Source: an uncultured Lactobacillus sp. (GTDB lineage: Bacteria; Bacillota; Bacilli; Lactobacillales; Lactobacillaceae). Taken from it: DNA of 64,000 bases. The position numbers and the translations under genes are program-made. The notes under the pieces were generated by a model. It was given only the letters and a program-made list of their open reading frames with translations, was not told the origin of the DNA and did not search any database. How positions within the stretch are numbered: the stretch's first letter is position 1; each line of letters opens with the position of its first letter. Positions 34,346 to 43,725 of the stretch are shown piece by piece. The stretch is taken from NCBI GenBank assembly GCA_937916845.1, contig CALFSK010000063.1, forward strand, positions 44,683 through 108,682, read 5' to 3'.

Positions 34346-37057
34346 TTATTTCACCTCAGCATCCTTAAATAACAACGTCTTGATTTCAGCGGGGTCTAAA
34401 ACATCCACCGCTTTGTCTGGCAATGGTTCTTCGAAGAAGTTGACCACTTGGGCCGGTTCATTCTTAAAGTTAACGGCTAACGGTGCCGTGTCCGCACCTA
34501 AGTTATACCCGCGTAACGTGATGCCAGCGGACTGGTTCGCGCGTTTCAAACTCGTCACCGCAAACGCTGGACTTTGAATCTGCAAATAACTTTCCGCTGC
34601 CGCAAGATCACCGTCATGGTGGCCCGTCGTTTGTACACTAAATGGCACTTGGAAGTTATGGGCATTGTGGTAACTCTCTAATCGTTGGGCGTCACTCCCA
34701 TCGTGCAGTTCCAAACTGTATTCAAAGGTGAACTCGCCCTGCGTTTGGGCTTCGGGCGTTGCAAAGTAACCCCAATCACCCATTTCACCCACGGAACGAA
34801 TCATGGTGAGTGCGATCGTGTTCGTTGCCGGCAAAATTTCATATTCGTTCAAACCAAAGTTACCAACCGTCACCCCGTTGCCCGCTTCGTTTAGGTTCAC
34901 AAAAGCTTGTTGATGTTGCGGGTTCGTGGGGTTTTCCCACGTCTTAGCAGGCTGGTTAGGCCGCGTGACCGTTTCGTAAATCGAGTCGGATTCGTTCGTC
35001 GTCGTTTCTAAATCGGTCTGGAATAACACGCGGACCCGGTGATCCTTCATTTGATTATTCAAGTGGGTCGCAAAGGTCAACTGCTTGCTATGCCGTCCCA
35101 GCGTAATCGTCGTCGTAATATCTAATGGTTGTAATTCAGTCGCACGTTTGGCCGTCCGTTGCGTAATATCAATCACGGCTTTTTCTTCTTCAATCAAACG
35201 GTCGTCCGCTGAAACTGGAATCTGCATGTGGTTCACAACTTCGATGGTCGTTCCTAACCCGTCGTCGTGAACTAGCCGCGTCGAAACTGGAAAGTCCGTT
35301 GAAAGAATGGCTTGATTATCCGCCGTTTGTCGGTAAATGTACTCATTCCCCATGTCCCCAGTATCTTCAAAGACCATCATTTGATGGTACGTCTTACCGG
35401 TCTCACGGTTTGTGACCGTTAAACTTCCGTCGGCTGCTAACGTGGCTTGCACCCATTCGTTGCTTAATTCGTGGTCACGATTAGCCGGCGTCGCATCGAC
35501 CGCGACGGGACTAGCCGCCACCGTTGCTGGTTGAAGTGCCAACGCCTGCCATGCAAAGGCTGGTAAGCCCGTCATATTAAGCTCAATGGTCAATTCAATC
35601 GCTTGGTACGGCACCCGGAAACGGTCCTTTGGCAAGTCATAGTGGAACGCGACTTCCTGGTTAACAAGGCGGAACGGCACGGATTGTCCCTGCGCATCAA
35701 CAACGTTCAACGCTGGCAAGTCGGCCAGTTCAGTGGCGAGTTCGGCACGTTGTTCTTGAATCGTGCCCGCTTCGCTAAAGTTACGCCGGTCCCATTCAAC
35801 CGTCGCCGTCACTAAGCCTGACTTCGAATAACCAGTCGTATTCACTACGACAAACGGCTTAGCCGTCTCATCAAAACTAGTCGTATTGACCCGACTAGCC
35901 AATAAATTCAGGGCATCCTGGGCGACAAAACGGCTAACTTCGGCGGATTTCGCAAACCGGGTCATCATTTCACGGTGTACTTCATCAACTGAACACCCAC
36001 AAATACTGTCGTGCGGATGGTTTTGTAGCAATAATTTCCAAGCATAGCGTAACCGGTCATGTGGATAATCCGCAGCCGGGTAAGCCATGGTTGCCAACGG
36101 TTCCGCCTGGTTTTCAATCAGACGTTCCGTGGCGGTATTGGTTTGTTTTAAATAGACCCGACTAGACGCCGTATTCGCTAAGGTATACCAGCCATCCGTC
36201 TCTTGGCTGGTCAGTTCCCCATCGATCGTACTCAAGTCTTCGGGGAGGTCCGCCCGCAACGTCTCCAAATAGTCCGTAAAGTTCGTATGAATAAATTCGT
36301 AGTCCGGATAAAGCTGGTTAGCGACCTTGATGGCCTTCGTCACGTTTGTTTGAACTGGCTGGTGATCGACACCGTTCATCATCAAGAGGTCCCCGGTAGA
36401 CGCAAACTTCTCAGCATCGGCTAATTTTTGATCCCAGAAAACCTTCGCTTGGGCGGGATCAACTGGAATTTCATTCCCATTGCTGTACCAGTTAGCGAAG
36501 AGTAACCCTAAAATCTTGCTACCATCCGGTCCTTGCCACCACATTTCCGAGTATTGTGATTCAAAATCGGCTTCGCCAGTTTGATTATTGAAACCAGTTG
36601 GCGTCACCCCGCGTCCAAAAGCGGCGGTCTTTAAGTTGGCTAACGCCATCATTTGTGGTGTTTGCCCCATGTTACCAAACGTATCCGGGAAATAACCCAA
36701 AGGCACACCGGCCCCATATTTTTTCACTTCATCGCGCCCAATGATCATGTTTCGAACGTTCGATTCCGGGCTGATCAAGAAGTCATCCTGCAAAATATAG
36801 AAGGGACCGATACGGAGTTTTCCCGCTTGAACGGCCGCGACTAATTCAGGTTTTCGCTCTGGCCGCACTTCCAAGTAGTCATCAAGGGCAATCGTCTGAC
36901 CATCTAAATGAAAACTATCAAAGGTTGCGTCTTTTTTGAAAACATCCAGCAAGTTATCAATCAAAGTAACTAGTCGCATGTGGTGTTGTTCGTACGGCAT
37001 GTACCATTCCCGATCCCAATGGCTGTGTGAAATAATGAAAACTTTTTTCTTGGTCAT
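34346..37057 (-). CDS. GH38 alpha-mannosidase
   Basis: A 903-residue retaining alpha-mannosidase, cytosolic. The zinc site is visible as HSHWDREW (His13, Asp15), with the nucleophile Asp125 in GYFPDTFGNMGQ and a further zinc His in HPHDSICGCS (about 350). A middle helical domain and the C-terminal beta-domains complete the family's usual length. Bacterial members of this branch in streptococci cleave alpha-1,3-linked mannose of N-glycan cores. It lies 10 bases after the first GH125 gene and directly before the ROK kinase. The substrate fits with the other mannosidases in the operon; exact linkage preference is inferred. Confidence 0.94.
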   Translation of the reverse strand: MTKKKVFIISHSHWDREWYMPYEQHHMRLVTLIDNLLDVFKKDATFDSFHLDGQTIALDDYLEVRPERKPELVAAVQAGKLRIGPFYILQDDFLISPESNVRNMIIGRDEVKKYGAGVPLGYFPDTFGNMGQTPQMMALANLKTAAFGRGVTPTGFNNQTGEADFESQYSEMWWQGPDGSKILGLLFANWYSNGNEIPVDPAQAKVFWDQKLADAEKFASTGDLLMMNGVDHQPVQTNVTKAIKVANQLYPDYEFIHTNFTDYLETLRADLPEDLSTIDGELTSQETDGWYTLANTASSRVYLKQTNTATERLIENQAEPLATMAYPAADYPHDRLRYAWKLLLQNHPHDSICGCSVDEVHREMMTRFAKSAEVSRFVAQDALNLLASRVNTTSFDETAKPFVVVNTTGYSKSGLVTATVEWDRRNFSEAGTIQEQRAELATELADLPALNVVDAQGQSVPFRLVNQEVAFHYDLPKDRFRVPYQAIELTIELNMTGLPAFAWQALALQPATVAASPVAVDATPANRDHELSNEWVQATLAADGSLTVTNRETGKTYHQMMVFEDTGDMGNEYIYRQTADNQAILSTDFPVSTRLVHDDGLGTTIEVVNHMQIPVSADDRLIEEEKAVIDITQRTAKRATELQPLDITTTITLGRHSKQLTFATHLNNQMKDHRVRVLFQTDLETTTNESDSIYETVTRPNQPAKTWENPTNPQHQQAFVNLNEAGNGVTVGNFGLNEYEILPATNTIALTMIRSVGEMGDWGYFATPEAQTQGEFTFEYSLELHDGSDAQRLESYHNAHNFQVPFSVQTTGHHDGDLAAAESYLQIQSPAFAVTSLKRANQSAGITLRGYNLGADTAPLAVNFKNEPAQVVNFFEEPLPDKAVDVLDPAEIKTLLFKDAEVK

Positions 37058-37067
37058 AGTGGTTTAA

Positions 37068-38357
37068 CTACCTTTCTATTTTGAAACCCAGCGTCGTCAA
37101 TAATAGTTCGCAATACATCATATTTGCCCATGAAAACCAGGCCCGGGTAAAGTTCTGGTCATCATTAACATCAAACGATTCGTGCATTAAGTCGGTGCCA
37201 CCCGTTGTTGTGATCAACGTTTGCAAAGCGGCTAATTGTTGCTCGCAACTGCTGGTCGTGAGCCCCTCCATCGCAATGGCAATCGGCCAAATATAATTTT
37301 TGGGCGTGTGGGGACTTCCCTGACCGGCACCCCGTGGCCCGCTATAGTAATAAGGATTCTCGGGACTAAGCAAGGTCTGCCGTGTCCGCTGGTAATTCAC
37401 GTCTAGCAGGTCACAGTAACCCAGGTACGGCGCGCTGAGTAAACTCGGCACGTTGCCGTCGTCCATCAACGTCGCGTGACCAAGCCCGTCAACTTCATAG
37501 GCGTAAACTTTTTCACCGTTCGCGTTCAACGTGTAGCCGTAAGTTTCAATTCCCGCTTTAACGGTGGCCTGCAGGCGTTGCGCTCGTGCCACGATGTTCG
37601 GGTCGTCGAGCACGCTACTGAAGATCGTTTGCAAATAGCCAAGAATGACCACCGCAAACATGTTGGCCGGGACTAAATAGCCGTATCCACAAGCGTCGTC
37701 GCTCGGCCGAAAGTCTGACCAAATCATCCCCGTGTCCCCAACCGGACTTCCGTGGCCATCCCCTGGCAAGGAGTCTTCCGGGTGATCCTGCGTCCGGATA
37801 AACCGGTACGGTGAGGTGGCATGATGTTGTTCGACTTCGAACGTCGTCAGTAATTTTTTGACCCCCGTCACAAAGTTAGCGTCAAATTGTGCGGTTGCAC
37901 CCGTGTTTTTATACAGTAGGTAGGCAAGTTGGACCGGGTAGCACAGGGAATCAATTTCAAACTTCCGCTCCCAGATCCAGGGACCCATCTCGGTTTGATC
38001 AGATTGGTGGCCGTGACTGTTAGCGGTTTCATTAAAGGCGTTAGCGTAGGGATCAATCGCCATATTGAAAAATTGCCGCTGGACGACCCTAGTGATTAGC
38101 TGTGCAATTCGTGGTTGCTCGTGCGCTAGCGCCAAGTACGGTCGGACTTGTGCGGTCGAATCTCGTTGCCACATTGCTGGAATATCACCGGTCAAAATGA
38201 ACGCATACCCCTGCGCATCGTCTGAGATTGTCGTGGTTAACGTGTTTAAAAAGGTCTTTTGAAAAACCGTCCCAAGTTGTGGGTTGAGTGGCTGACTTAA
38301 CTGGTCAATTTTAGTGACAAAAGCTTGAACATCCTTATCGACATAGTTCGTTGTCAT
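37068..38357 (-). CDS. GH125 exo-alpha-1,6-mannosidase (first copy)
   Basis: A 429-residue family 125 enzyme and first gene of the five-gene operon. The start is the ATG at 38357, where GAGGTG sits eight bases upstream; the longer frame begins inside the operator region. Motifs match the second copy: GDIPAMWQRDSTAQ, DPYANAFNETAN, IWERKFEIDSLC, TGMIWSDFRPSDDA, and LMHESFDVNDDQNFTRAWFS. The two copies are clearly paralogous but well diverged, so they may differ in preferred chain length or branch. No export signal. Transcription comes from the shared gap with the GntR-type regulator. Confidence 0.93.
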   Translation of the reverse strand: MTTNYVDKDVQAFVTKIDQLSQPLNPQLGTVFQKTFLNTLTTTISDDAQGYAFILTGDIPAMWQRDSTAQVRPYLALAHEQPRIAQLITRVVQRQFFNMAIDPYANAFNETANSHGHQSDQTEMGPWIWERKFEIDSLCYPVQLAYLLYKNTGATAQFDANFVTGVKKLLTTFEVEQHHATSPYRFIRTQDHPEDSLPGDGHGSPVGDTGMIWSDFRPSDDACGYGYLVPANMFAVVILGYLQTIFSSVLDDPNIVARAQRLQATVKAGIETYGYTLNANGEKVYAYEVDGLGHATLMDDGNVPSLLSAPYLGYCDLLDVNYQRTRQTLLSPENPYYYSGPRGAGQGSPHTPKNYIWPIAIAMEGLTTSSCEQQLAALQTLITTTGGTDLMHESFDVNDDQNFTRAWFSWANMMYCELLLTTLGFKIER

Positions 38358-38372
38358 CGTTTCACCTCGTAT

Positions 38373-38473
38373 TTGATATATCATTTGTCTTGATTATAAC
38401 ATGCTGTTTTCAGTTGTATATATCAAATCACGACTTTTTCTTCCCTTTTGTCATCAAAAATGATATATTGTCA
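38373..38473. promoter_or_regulatory. Divergent promoter region with three TGATATATCA-like operators
   Basis: TTTGATATATCATTT (perfect 10-base palindrome at 38374-38383), TTGTATATATCAA (38414-38426) and AATGATATATTGTCA (38459-38473) lie between the GH125 operon and the GntR gene. They are the probable binding sites of that regulator. Related half-sites occur before the GH20 gene and the importer operon. Confidence 0.65.
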
Positions 38474-38506
38474 TTAAAATCAATCAACAAAGGAGGTTTG
38501 CCATCA

Positions 38507-39571
38507 ATGGCACGTAAAGAACCCCGTTATTTAACGATTTATCACGATTTAGAGCACCAAATTTTAACGGGTGAGCTGCACCCAGACGAACAGCTTCCCA
38601 CCGAATTTCAACTAGCTAAAACCTATGATGTTAGCCGGATTACCTCCAAACGGGCCCTAACTGAGTTAGAAAGCCGCGATTTGATCTATCGCCGGCAAGG
38701 CAGCGGTAGCTTTGTTCAACCACATAAAGCCAATTTAACCAGCAAACAACTATTAGTCGTCTTGCCGTTTCCGACTAACGCCGGTCTCGGGGACTACGCT
38801 TCCGGTATCAGTGCGGCTGCCAACGCAAAGCACTACCAGGCCGTCACCATGGACCCTCGCGGATTCGCCCAGCTAACGGCTTCCGAGATTAAGCATAAGT
38901 ACGCCGGCCTCATTTATTTACCTCAGGATCTGTACCAAGAAGCTGAACAGCTCTACCTATTGAAGCTCGAAAAGGTTCCGGTCGTCTTGCTAGACAAGTC
39001 GCTTCCCGAACTCGAACTTCCCGTCGTCGCCGCGGATAACTTTAACGGTGGCCAACTCGCGACCAACCACTTGATCCAGCAACAACATCACCAAATCTTG
39101 TTTTACGCGCAAATGGAGCAAGCCGTTTTGCCAAGCTCCGTCTACGAACGCTACTTTGGTTATTTACAGGCGCTCCACCAAGCTGGGCTCAAACCCGTCG
39201 TTTCTATTCATGAACTGACGGCCTTAAATCAACTGACCCCCGATGATTGGTTGACCTATTTAGATCAACACCACATCACCGCCATCGTCGTCGAAAATGA
39301 CCTGATTGCCATTAAGTTGATGAACCGTTTGCGGGCCGTTGACCCAACCATCTGGCAGCGCCTGTCGATCGTCGGTTTCGATAATATTCAAGCCGCCAGC
39401 TTAACCTATCCTGCGCTAACGACCATCGCACAAGATTTCAAAGGAATGGGCAAAAAGGCGGTCGAACTATTGCTCAATCAGCCCAACCAGCCTAGTGTCG
39501 TTCGCCTACCCGTTAAGTTAATTAAACGCGCTTCAACCAAAGCGTTACCCAAAATTCCCAAGGAGGATTAA
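38507..39571 (+). CDS. GntR-family regulator with LacI-type sugar-binding domain
   Basis: A 354-residue AraR-type repressor. The start at 38507 is chosen for the AAAGGAGG before it; the in-frame extension upstream covers the operators. Residues 1-75 are a GntR winged helix (LPTEFQLAKTYDVSRITSKR), and 80-354 a LacI/periplasmic-binding fold (for example VVLLDKSLPELELP and IVGFDNIQAASLTYPALTTI). It is followed after three bases by GH92 and faces the GH125 operon, so it most likely represses both until a mannose-containing oligosaccharide binds. A close relative lies at 61080. Confidence 0.92.
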   Translation: MARKEPRYLTIYHDLEHQILTGELHPDEQLPTEFQLAKTYDVSRITSKRALTELESRDLIYRRQGSGSFVQPHKANLTSKQLLVVLPFPTNAGLGDYASGISAAANAKHYQAVTMDPRGFAQLTASEIKHKYAGLIYLPQDLYQEAEQLYLLKLEKVPVVLLDKSLPELELPVVAADNFNGGQLATNHLIQQQHHQILFYAQMEQAVLPSSVYERYFGYLQALHQAGLKPVVSIHELTALNQLTPDDWLTYLDQHHITAIVVENDLIAIKLMNRLRAVDPTIWQRLSIVGFDNIQAASLTYPALTTIAQDFKGMGKKAVELLLNQPNQPSVVRLPVKLIKRASTKALPKIPKED

Positions 39572-39574
39572 CTC

Positions 39575-41710
39575 TTGAAGATTGATGAACTCGATATTCG
39601 CCAAGGAACGGCGAACACGTCCCACCGCTCACATGGCAACTGTCTCCCCTACGTTGGGGTCCCATTCGGCATGAACTACTTTAGTGTGCAAACCAATGGC
39701 GAAGACGGCGCCTGGTTCTTTCAACCAGATGCGCCACGCTACGAAGGCATCCGGCTGACCCATCAGCCTAGTCCTTGGATTGGTGACTACTGCCACTTGC
39801 TTTTAACGGCCGTTCAGTGGCAAGATCCTACCGAGCATCCCGATTTAGTCGGTAATTATCGGCCAAACGAAGCAACGTTTAACGCCCATCACTTGGCCCT
39901 ATTTGATGACCACTTCAACGTGCAAACTGACCTGGTACCCACCGCTTACGGCGCGGCCGTCACGTACGACTTTCAGGCCCCGGAATTGGCCCACCGTGGG
40001 ATTGCGATTCAATTGCCAGACGACGGGCAATTTGAATTAACGAGCACCGGGGTCCGACTCACCGTTTCCGACTACCACGACGGCGAAGATCCCAACCTCA
40101 CCCTCTTTGTCGAACTAACGGTTCCCGGACTTGATCCAGCTCACTCCGGCTATTATGACGCCGACCAGCAATGGCACACGGCTACGACGGGGCAAGGCAA
40201 ATGGTTGACCCTACTATTAGCCACAACCCAGACGCAATTGGACTGTCGTTTGGCAACGTCTTACCTGAGCGCGACTCAAGCAACGCAAAACTTAGCAGTC
40301 ATTCAAAAAGACACCGTTCAACAGCTCCAAGATGAAAGCGCTAACCTATGGAATGCTTATTTAGCCCGTGTCAGCGTTAAAGATCACCATCCCGCAATGG
40401 TTCAAACTTTCTACACCTGTTTATACCGATTATTCCTGTTTCCACAACGCTTTTACGAACTCGACGCAAAAGGCCAGCCGCAGCATTGCGATACGATGGC
40501 TAAGCAGATCAAGCCCGGCGTCCTGTATACCAATAACGGTTTCTGGGACACGTCCAAGACGGTCTATTCACTCTTTTCAATCCTTGCGCCCGAACTGATG
40601 CCAAAATTCTTACGCGGATTTTTAACGAGCTACCAAGAAACGGGCTTTCTCCCCCGTTGGCTCGCGCCGGACGAACGCGGCATGATGCCTGGCAACCTAG
40701 TGGATTCCGTCATTGCGGAGAGTGCCAAAAAAGGGTTGGCAACCGACTTAATGCCCGAACTCTTAGCCGCCATGCAAGACAGCGACTCTAAGCCAGCACT
40801 CGGCAAACGTTACGGGCGTCAAGGAAGCGCGGATTACGACCAACTGGGCTACGTCCCCGCCGACAAGTACCCTGAGAGTGTCAACTGGACGCAAGATTAC
40901 TCTTACAGTGATTACTGTATCGGCCAAGTCGCGGATACCCTCAATCAGCCAGCCGTCGCCACCAAGTATTGGCGGCTGTCTAAACGTTACCTCAACTTAC
41001 TTGATCCGCAGACCGGTTTCTTACGTCCTAAAAATACCGATGGCCAGTTCAAACCGAACTTCGTACCGGACCGTTGGGGCACCGACTACACTGAGGGCAG
41101 CGCTTGGCAAAATAGTTTCAGCGCGTTCCACGACATCCAGGGCCTGATGACCGCAATGGGTGGCAAATCAAAATTAGACGCCCAACTAACGACCCTTTGT
41201 AACACCAAACCGTCTTACCACGTCGGCGGTTACGAAATGGTGATTCACGAAATGGCAGAGTTGGCCGCCGTTGATTACGGGCAACTGGCCATTTCAAATC
41301 AACCGAGTTTCCACCTGCCATACCTTTTCAATTACACGGGACATCCCGAAAAGACGCAGGTCCTCGTTAAGCAGTTACGGAAACTCTTTAACGCTTCAAC
41401 AACCGGCTTTCCAGGCGATGAAGACAACGGCTCAATGTCCGGCTGGTTCATCTTTGCTTGTCTCGGCTTCTACCCGGTGTGCCCAGCCGACGCCGAATAC
41501 GCGCTTGGTATTCCGGCATTCGACCAGGTCACGCTACACTTAGCCGACCACGACCTGACCTTAACGACGGCCAACAACCATGACCATAACAACTTCGTGC
41601 AAAGTACGCTGGTTGACGATCAGCCGCTGACCACTTCAACAATTAGTCACACCCAATTGATGGCCAGCACAAAAATCGCCACCCGCTTAGGCTTGGTCCC
41701 TAACAACTAA
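39575..41710 (+). CDS. GH92 alpha-1,2-mannosidase
   Basis: A 711-residue family 92 enzyme; known members are Ca-dependent inverting exo-alpha-mannosidases, most often alpha-1,2-specific. It starts at a TTG with AAGGAGG eight bases upstream. The N-terminal beta-sandwich begins with GTANTSHRSHGNCLPYVGVP-type sequence, and the catalytic helical barrel includes NNGFWDTSKTVYSLF, GGYEMVIHEMAEL (acid Glu), and GDEDNGSMSGWFIF with the base Asp pair, then GFYPVCPAD. No signal peptide, so it works inside the cell, unlike secreted Bacteroides members. Co-transcribed with the GntR-type regulator. It should trim the alpha-1,2 caps of high-mannose chains before GH38 and GH125 act. Confidence 0.94.
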   Translation: MKIDELDIRQGTANTSHRSHGNCLPYVGVPFGMNYFSVQTNGEDGAWFFQPDAPRYEGIRLTHQPSPWIGDYCHLLLTAVQWQDPTEHPDLVGNYRPNEATFNAHHLALFDDHFNVQTDLVPTAYGAAVTYDFQAPELAHRGIAIQLPDDGQFELTSTGVRLTVSDYHDGEDPNLTLFVELTVPGLDPAHSGYYDADQQWHTATTGQGKWLTLLLATTQTQLDCRLATSYLSATQATQNLAVIQKDTVQQLQDESANLWNAYLARVSVKDHHPAMVQTFYTCLYRLFLFPQRFYELDAKGQPQHCDTMAKQIKPGVLYTNNGFWDTSKTVYSLFSILAPELMPKFLRGFLTSYQETGFLPRWLAPDERGMMPGNLVDSVIAESAKKGLATDLMPELLAAMQDSDSKPALGKRYGRQGSADYDQLGYVPADKYPESVNWTQDYSYSDYCIGQVADTLNQPAVATKYWRLSKRYLNLLDPQTGFLRPKNTDGQFKPNFVPDRWGTDYTEGSAWQNSFSAFHDIQGLMTAMGGKSKLDAQLTTLCNTKPSYHVGGYEMVIHEMAELAAVDYGQLAISNQPSFHLPYLFNYTGHPEKTQVLVKQLRKLFNASTTGFPGDEDNGSMSGWFIFACLGFYPVCPADAEYALGIPAFDQVTLHLADHDLTLTTANNHDHNNFVQSTLVDDQPLTTSTISHTQLMASTKIATRLGLVPNN

Positions 41711-41724
41711 TTATTTGCCAAACT

Positions 41725-41770
41725 AAAAATGGTCCCCCGTATGGAAGATTCCATATAGGGGACCATTTTT
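41725..41770 (+). terminator. Terminator of the gntR-GH92 unit
   Basis: AAAAATGGTCCCC pairs perfectly with GGGGACCATTTTT; it may act in both directions. Confidence 0.9.
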
Positions 41771-41784
41771 GATTGTTTAACGAT

Positions 41785-41889
41785 GCCGCTTCGCCGGACA
41801 GAACTGGTGGTTTTTCTCGGGCGAGGATTGAGACCGCTTTTTAGGCTCAATCCGGTCCCACGACCGCGTGCCATCAGTGCCAACCGGAC
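41785..41889 (-). repeat. Structured intergenic repeat, copy 2 (minus orientation)
   Basis: Begins GCCGCTTCGCCGG and ends CCAACCGGA. ACTGGTGG pairs with CCATCAGT and encloses two hairpins: GGATTGAG/CTCAATCC and CGGTC-ccac-GACCG. It lies between the convergent GH92 and response-regulator genes. The inner CGGTC-ccac-GACCG hairpin is shared with copy 1. Confidence 0.7.
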
Positions 41890-41900
41890 TAGCTTACCGT

Positions 41901-43376
41901 CTAGGCCATGGGTTGCCCCGCAGCTTGTTGGCGGTACTCTTTTGGCGAAACGTCACAAATCAACCGGAAGTTCTTATAGAAATAGCCACTATTCGTGTAG
42001 CCGATTTCTAACGCAATATTGCTAATACTTTCATCCGTACTGAGCAACATTTGTTTGGCCTGGTCAATCCGATACTGATTCAAATACTTGGAAAAACTTG
42101 TCTGGATTTCTTTTTTAAACAACTGGCCTAAATAAACGGGATTTAGGTGTAGCCGGTTCGCCACTTGCGTTAATGACAAATCCTGTGCGTAATCGGCTTT
42201 AACAATGGCAATAACCTGCCGGACGTTCTTTGAATAAGTCAGTTGTGGCTTGGGTTCATAGCGTTGCACTAGTGCGACCACCGTCTGTTCCAACGCCGCA
42301 ATCGTCGGGGCATTATCAATCAGCGTTAACTGCGCTTCGTAGTCCTGATTGCTAAACGTTTGGTGGTTACTCAAAATATTCAAGACTAAAAAGGCAACCT
42401 GCCGCGCATAGGACGGTGCAACGTGTTCGTTACTTAATTTCACGAACAATGCTTGCGTCAACGTCACCATTAACGCTTGATTATTACTACTTAGCGCTCG
42501 CTTAAATTTATCCAGGGACACCTTAGGAATCTCCGCCTGCCGTAACCATTCCGTGCGGGCCGCTCCTGACAAAAATGGCGACCGGCCTTCGTAAAATTGA
42601 TAAAGTTCCGCTAACGTTTGGGCCTGCTCCAAACTGTCAGCGAGGCCCGATAATTGGCTGACCCGTTCCCCCACCGTCACAAACGACGCCCCGGTAATGA
42701 GTTGTTGGGCCTCCAACTGTTGAATGAACTTCGTTAAGGATAGGTGCGACCCAACAAAACAAATCATGAATTGATTCTGACTCACGTAATATAAATTTTG
42801 ACCTTGTTGCTGGCAAGCCTGACTTAACGCATCATAATTCGTGACGTTATTACAACAGATCATCGTCAACTTATGCGGATTATTCGCCACACCCGCACTA
42901 TTTAACAATTGTTCCGTGGCCGCCTCATCAAGTTCTTGCGCCACCAACCGCTCCGTCTGCATTTCCAAATAGTAGTGTCGCGTTGCGGCCGCTTTCGTCT
43001 GCGACTCTAATTGCCCGTGTGCCTTGATTAACACTTTTTCAAGTTCCTGCGCATCAACTGGTTTGACTAAATAATCAACGGCGCCAAAATGAAGGGCCTG
43101 TTTCACATAATCAAACTCTTGATAACCTGATAGTACGATCACCAACGGCGCTTGCGGTAATACTTGCAACTGCTGCATTAGGTCTAGCCCCGTCATCTCA
43201 GGCATCCGGACGTCGGTAATAATTAAATCGACCGGTTGCTGTTTGAAAGCTGCTAACGCCTACTTGCCGTTACGAACCGTCTGAACAATTTTAAATCCGT
43301 TTTTTTCCCAATCAACAATTTTGGCCATACCCTTTAAAATCATGTATTCATCATCAACTAACATGACACTATACAT
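41901..43376 (-). pseudogene. YesN-type AraC response regulator with an in-frame amber codon
   Basis: Read from the ATG at 43376, the frame gives a receiver domain (YSVMLVDDEYMILKGM, with acceptor Asp55 in IITDVRMPEMTG), a linker, and a C-terminal AraC domain with two HTH motifs (SLTQVANRLHLNPVYLGQLF and SISNIALEIGYTNSGYFYKN), about 491 residues in all. Codon 39 is TAG (43260-43262), in NGK-stop-ALAAF where relatives usually have Gln, Glu or another residue. Reinitiation at Met58 would lose the phospho-acceptor. It is the natural partner of the YesM kinase at 45984, so signalling may be lost in this strain unless the stop is suppressed or is a sequence error. Confidence 0.85.
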
Positions 43377-43725
43377 TTTAAAGCCCCCTCTACAAAACCA
43401 ACTCTAAAATTGGTACCGCTTACGTTTGGCGTCACATGCCGTCCTTCATTTCTAGCAATATTCTCACCATCAAAATCTAGAAAAACCCAAGGTCAGTGCG
43501 CCCACTGATTATCTCTTAGAATCACAGTTAAGGTAATATACTAACATAATCAACTATTTGACTAAATTACACCAGTAAAGGCGCTCACAGGTCATCTGTG
43601 AACGCCTTTATATTTATCAATTATTCCCTTGGAGGTGGAATAATGATTCGCTATTACCCGTGGTCACAAATTACAGTACAGGCCACGAATCAGCGGCAAC
43701 TAATTTTATTTTAAAAGCTTGTCAC
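43377..43725. other. Gap between the response-regulator and MsmK genes
   Basis: It holds a 14-bp hairpin (43577-43609, AAAGGCG.TCACAG and complement) that probably ends the msmK transcript on the minus strand, although 117 bases past its stop, and a possible tiny plus-strand frame at 43643. Nothing else seen. Confidence 0.4.
43643..43714 (+). CDS. Possible 23-residue peptide
   Basis: A very short frame (MIRYYPWSQITVQATN...) with an excellent GGAGGTGG ribosome site seven bases before its ATG. It is plus-strand between two minus-strand genes. It may be a leader peptide, a gene remnant or chance; there is no clear promoter. Confidence 0.25.
   Translation: MIRYYPWSQITVQATNQRQLILF

Noticed and set aside
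43205-43376. Treating the response regulator as a normal shorter protein starting at Met58
   Set aside because: No ribosome site at Met58, and the missing receiver N-terminus is encoded directly upstream in frame behind a single TAG.
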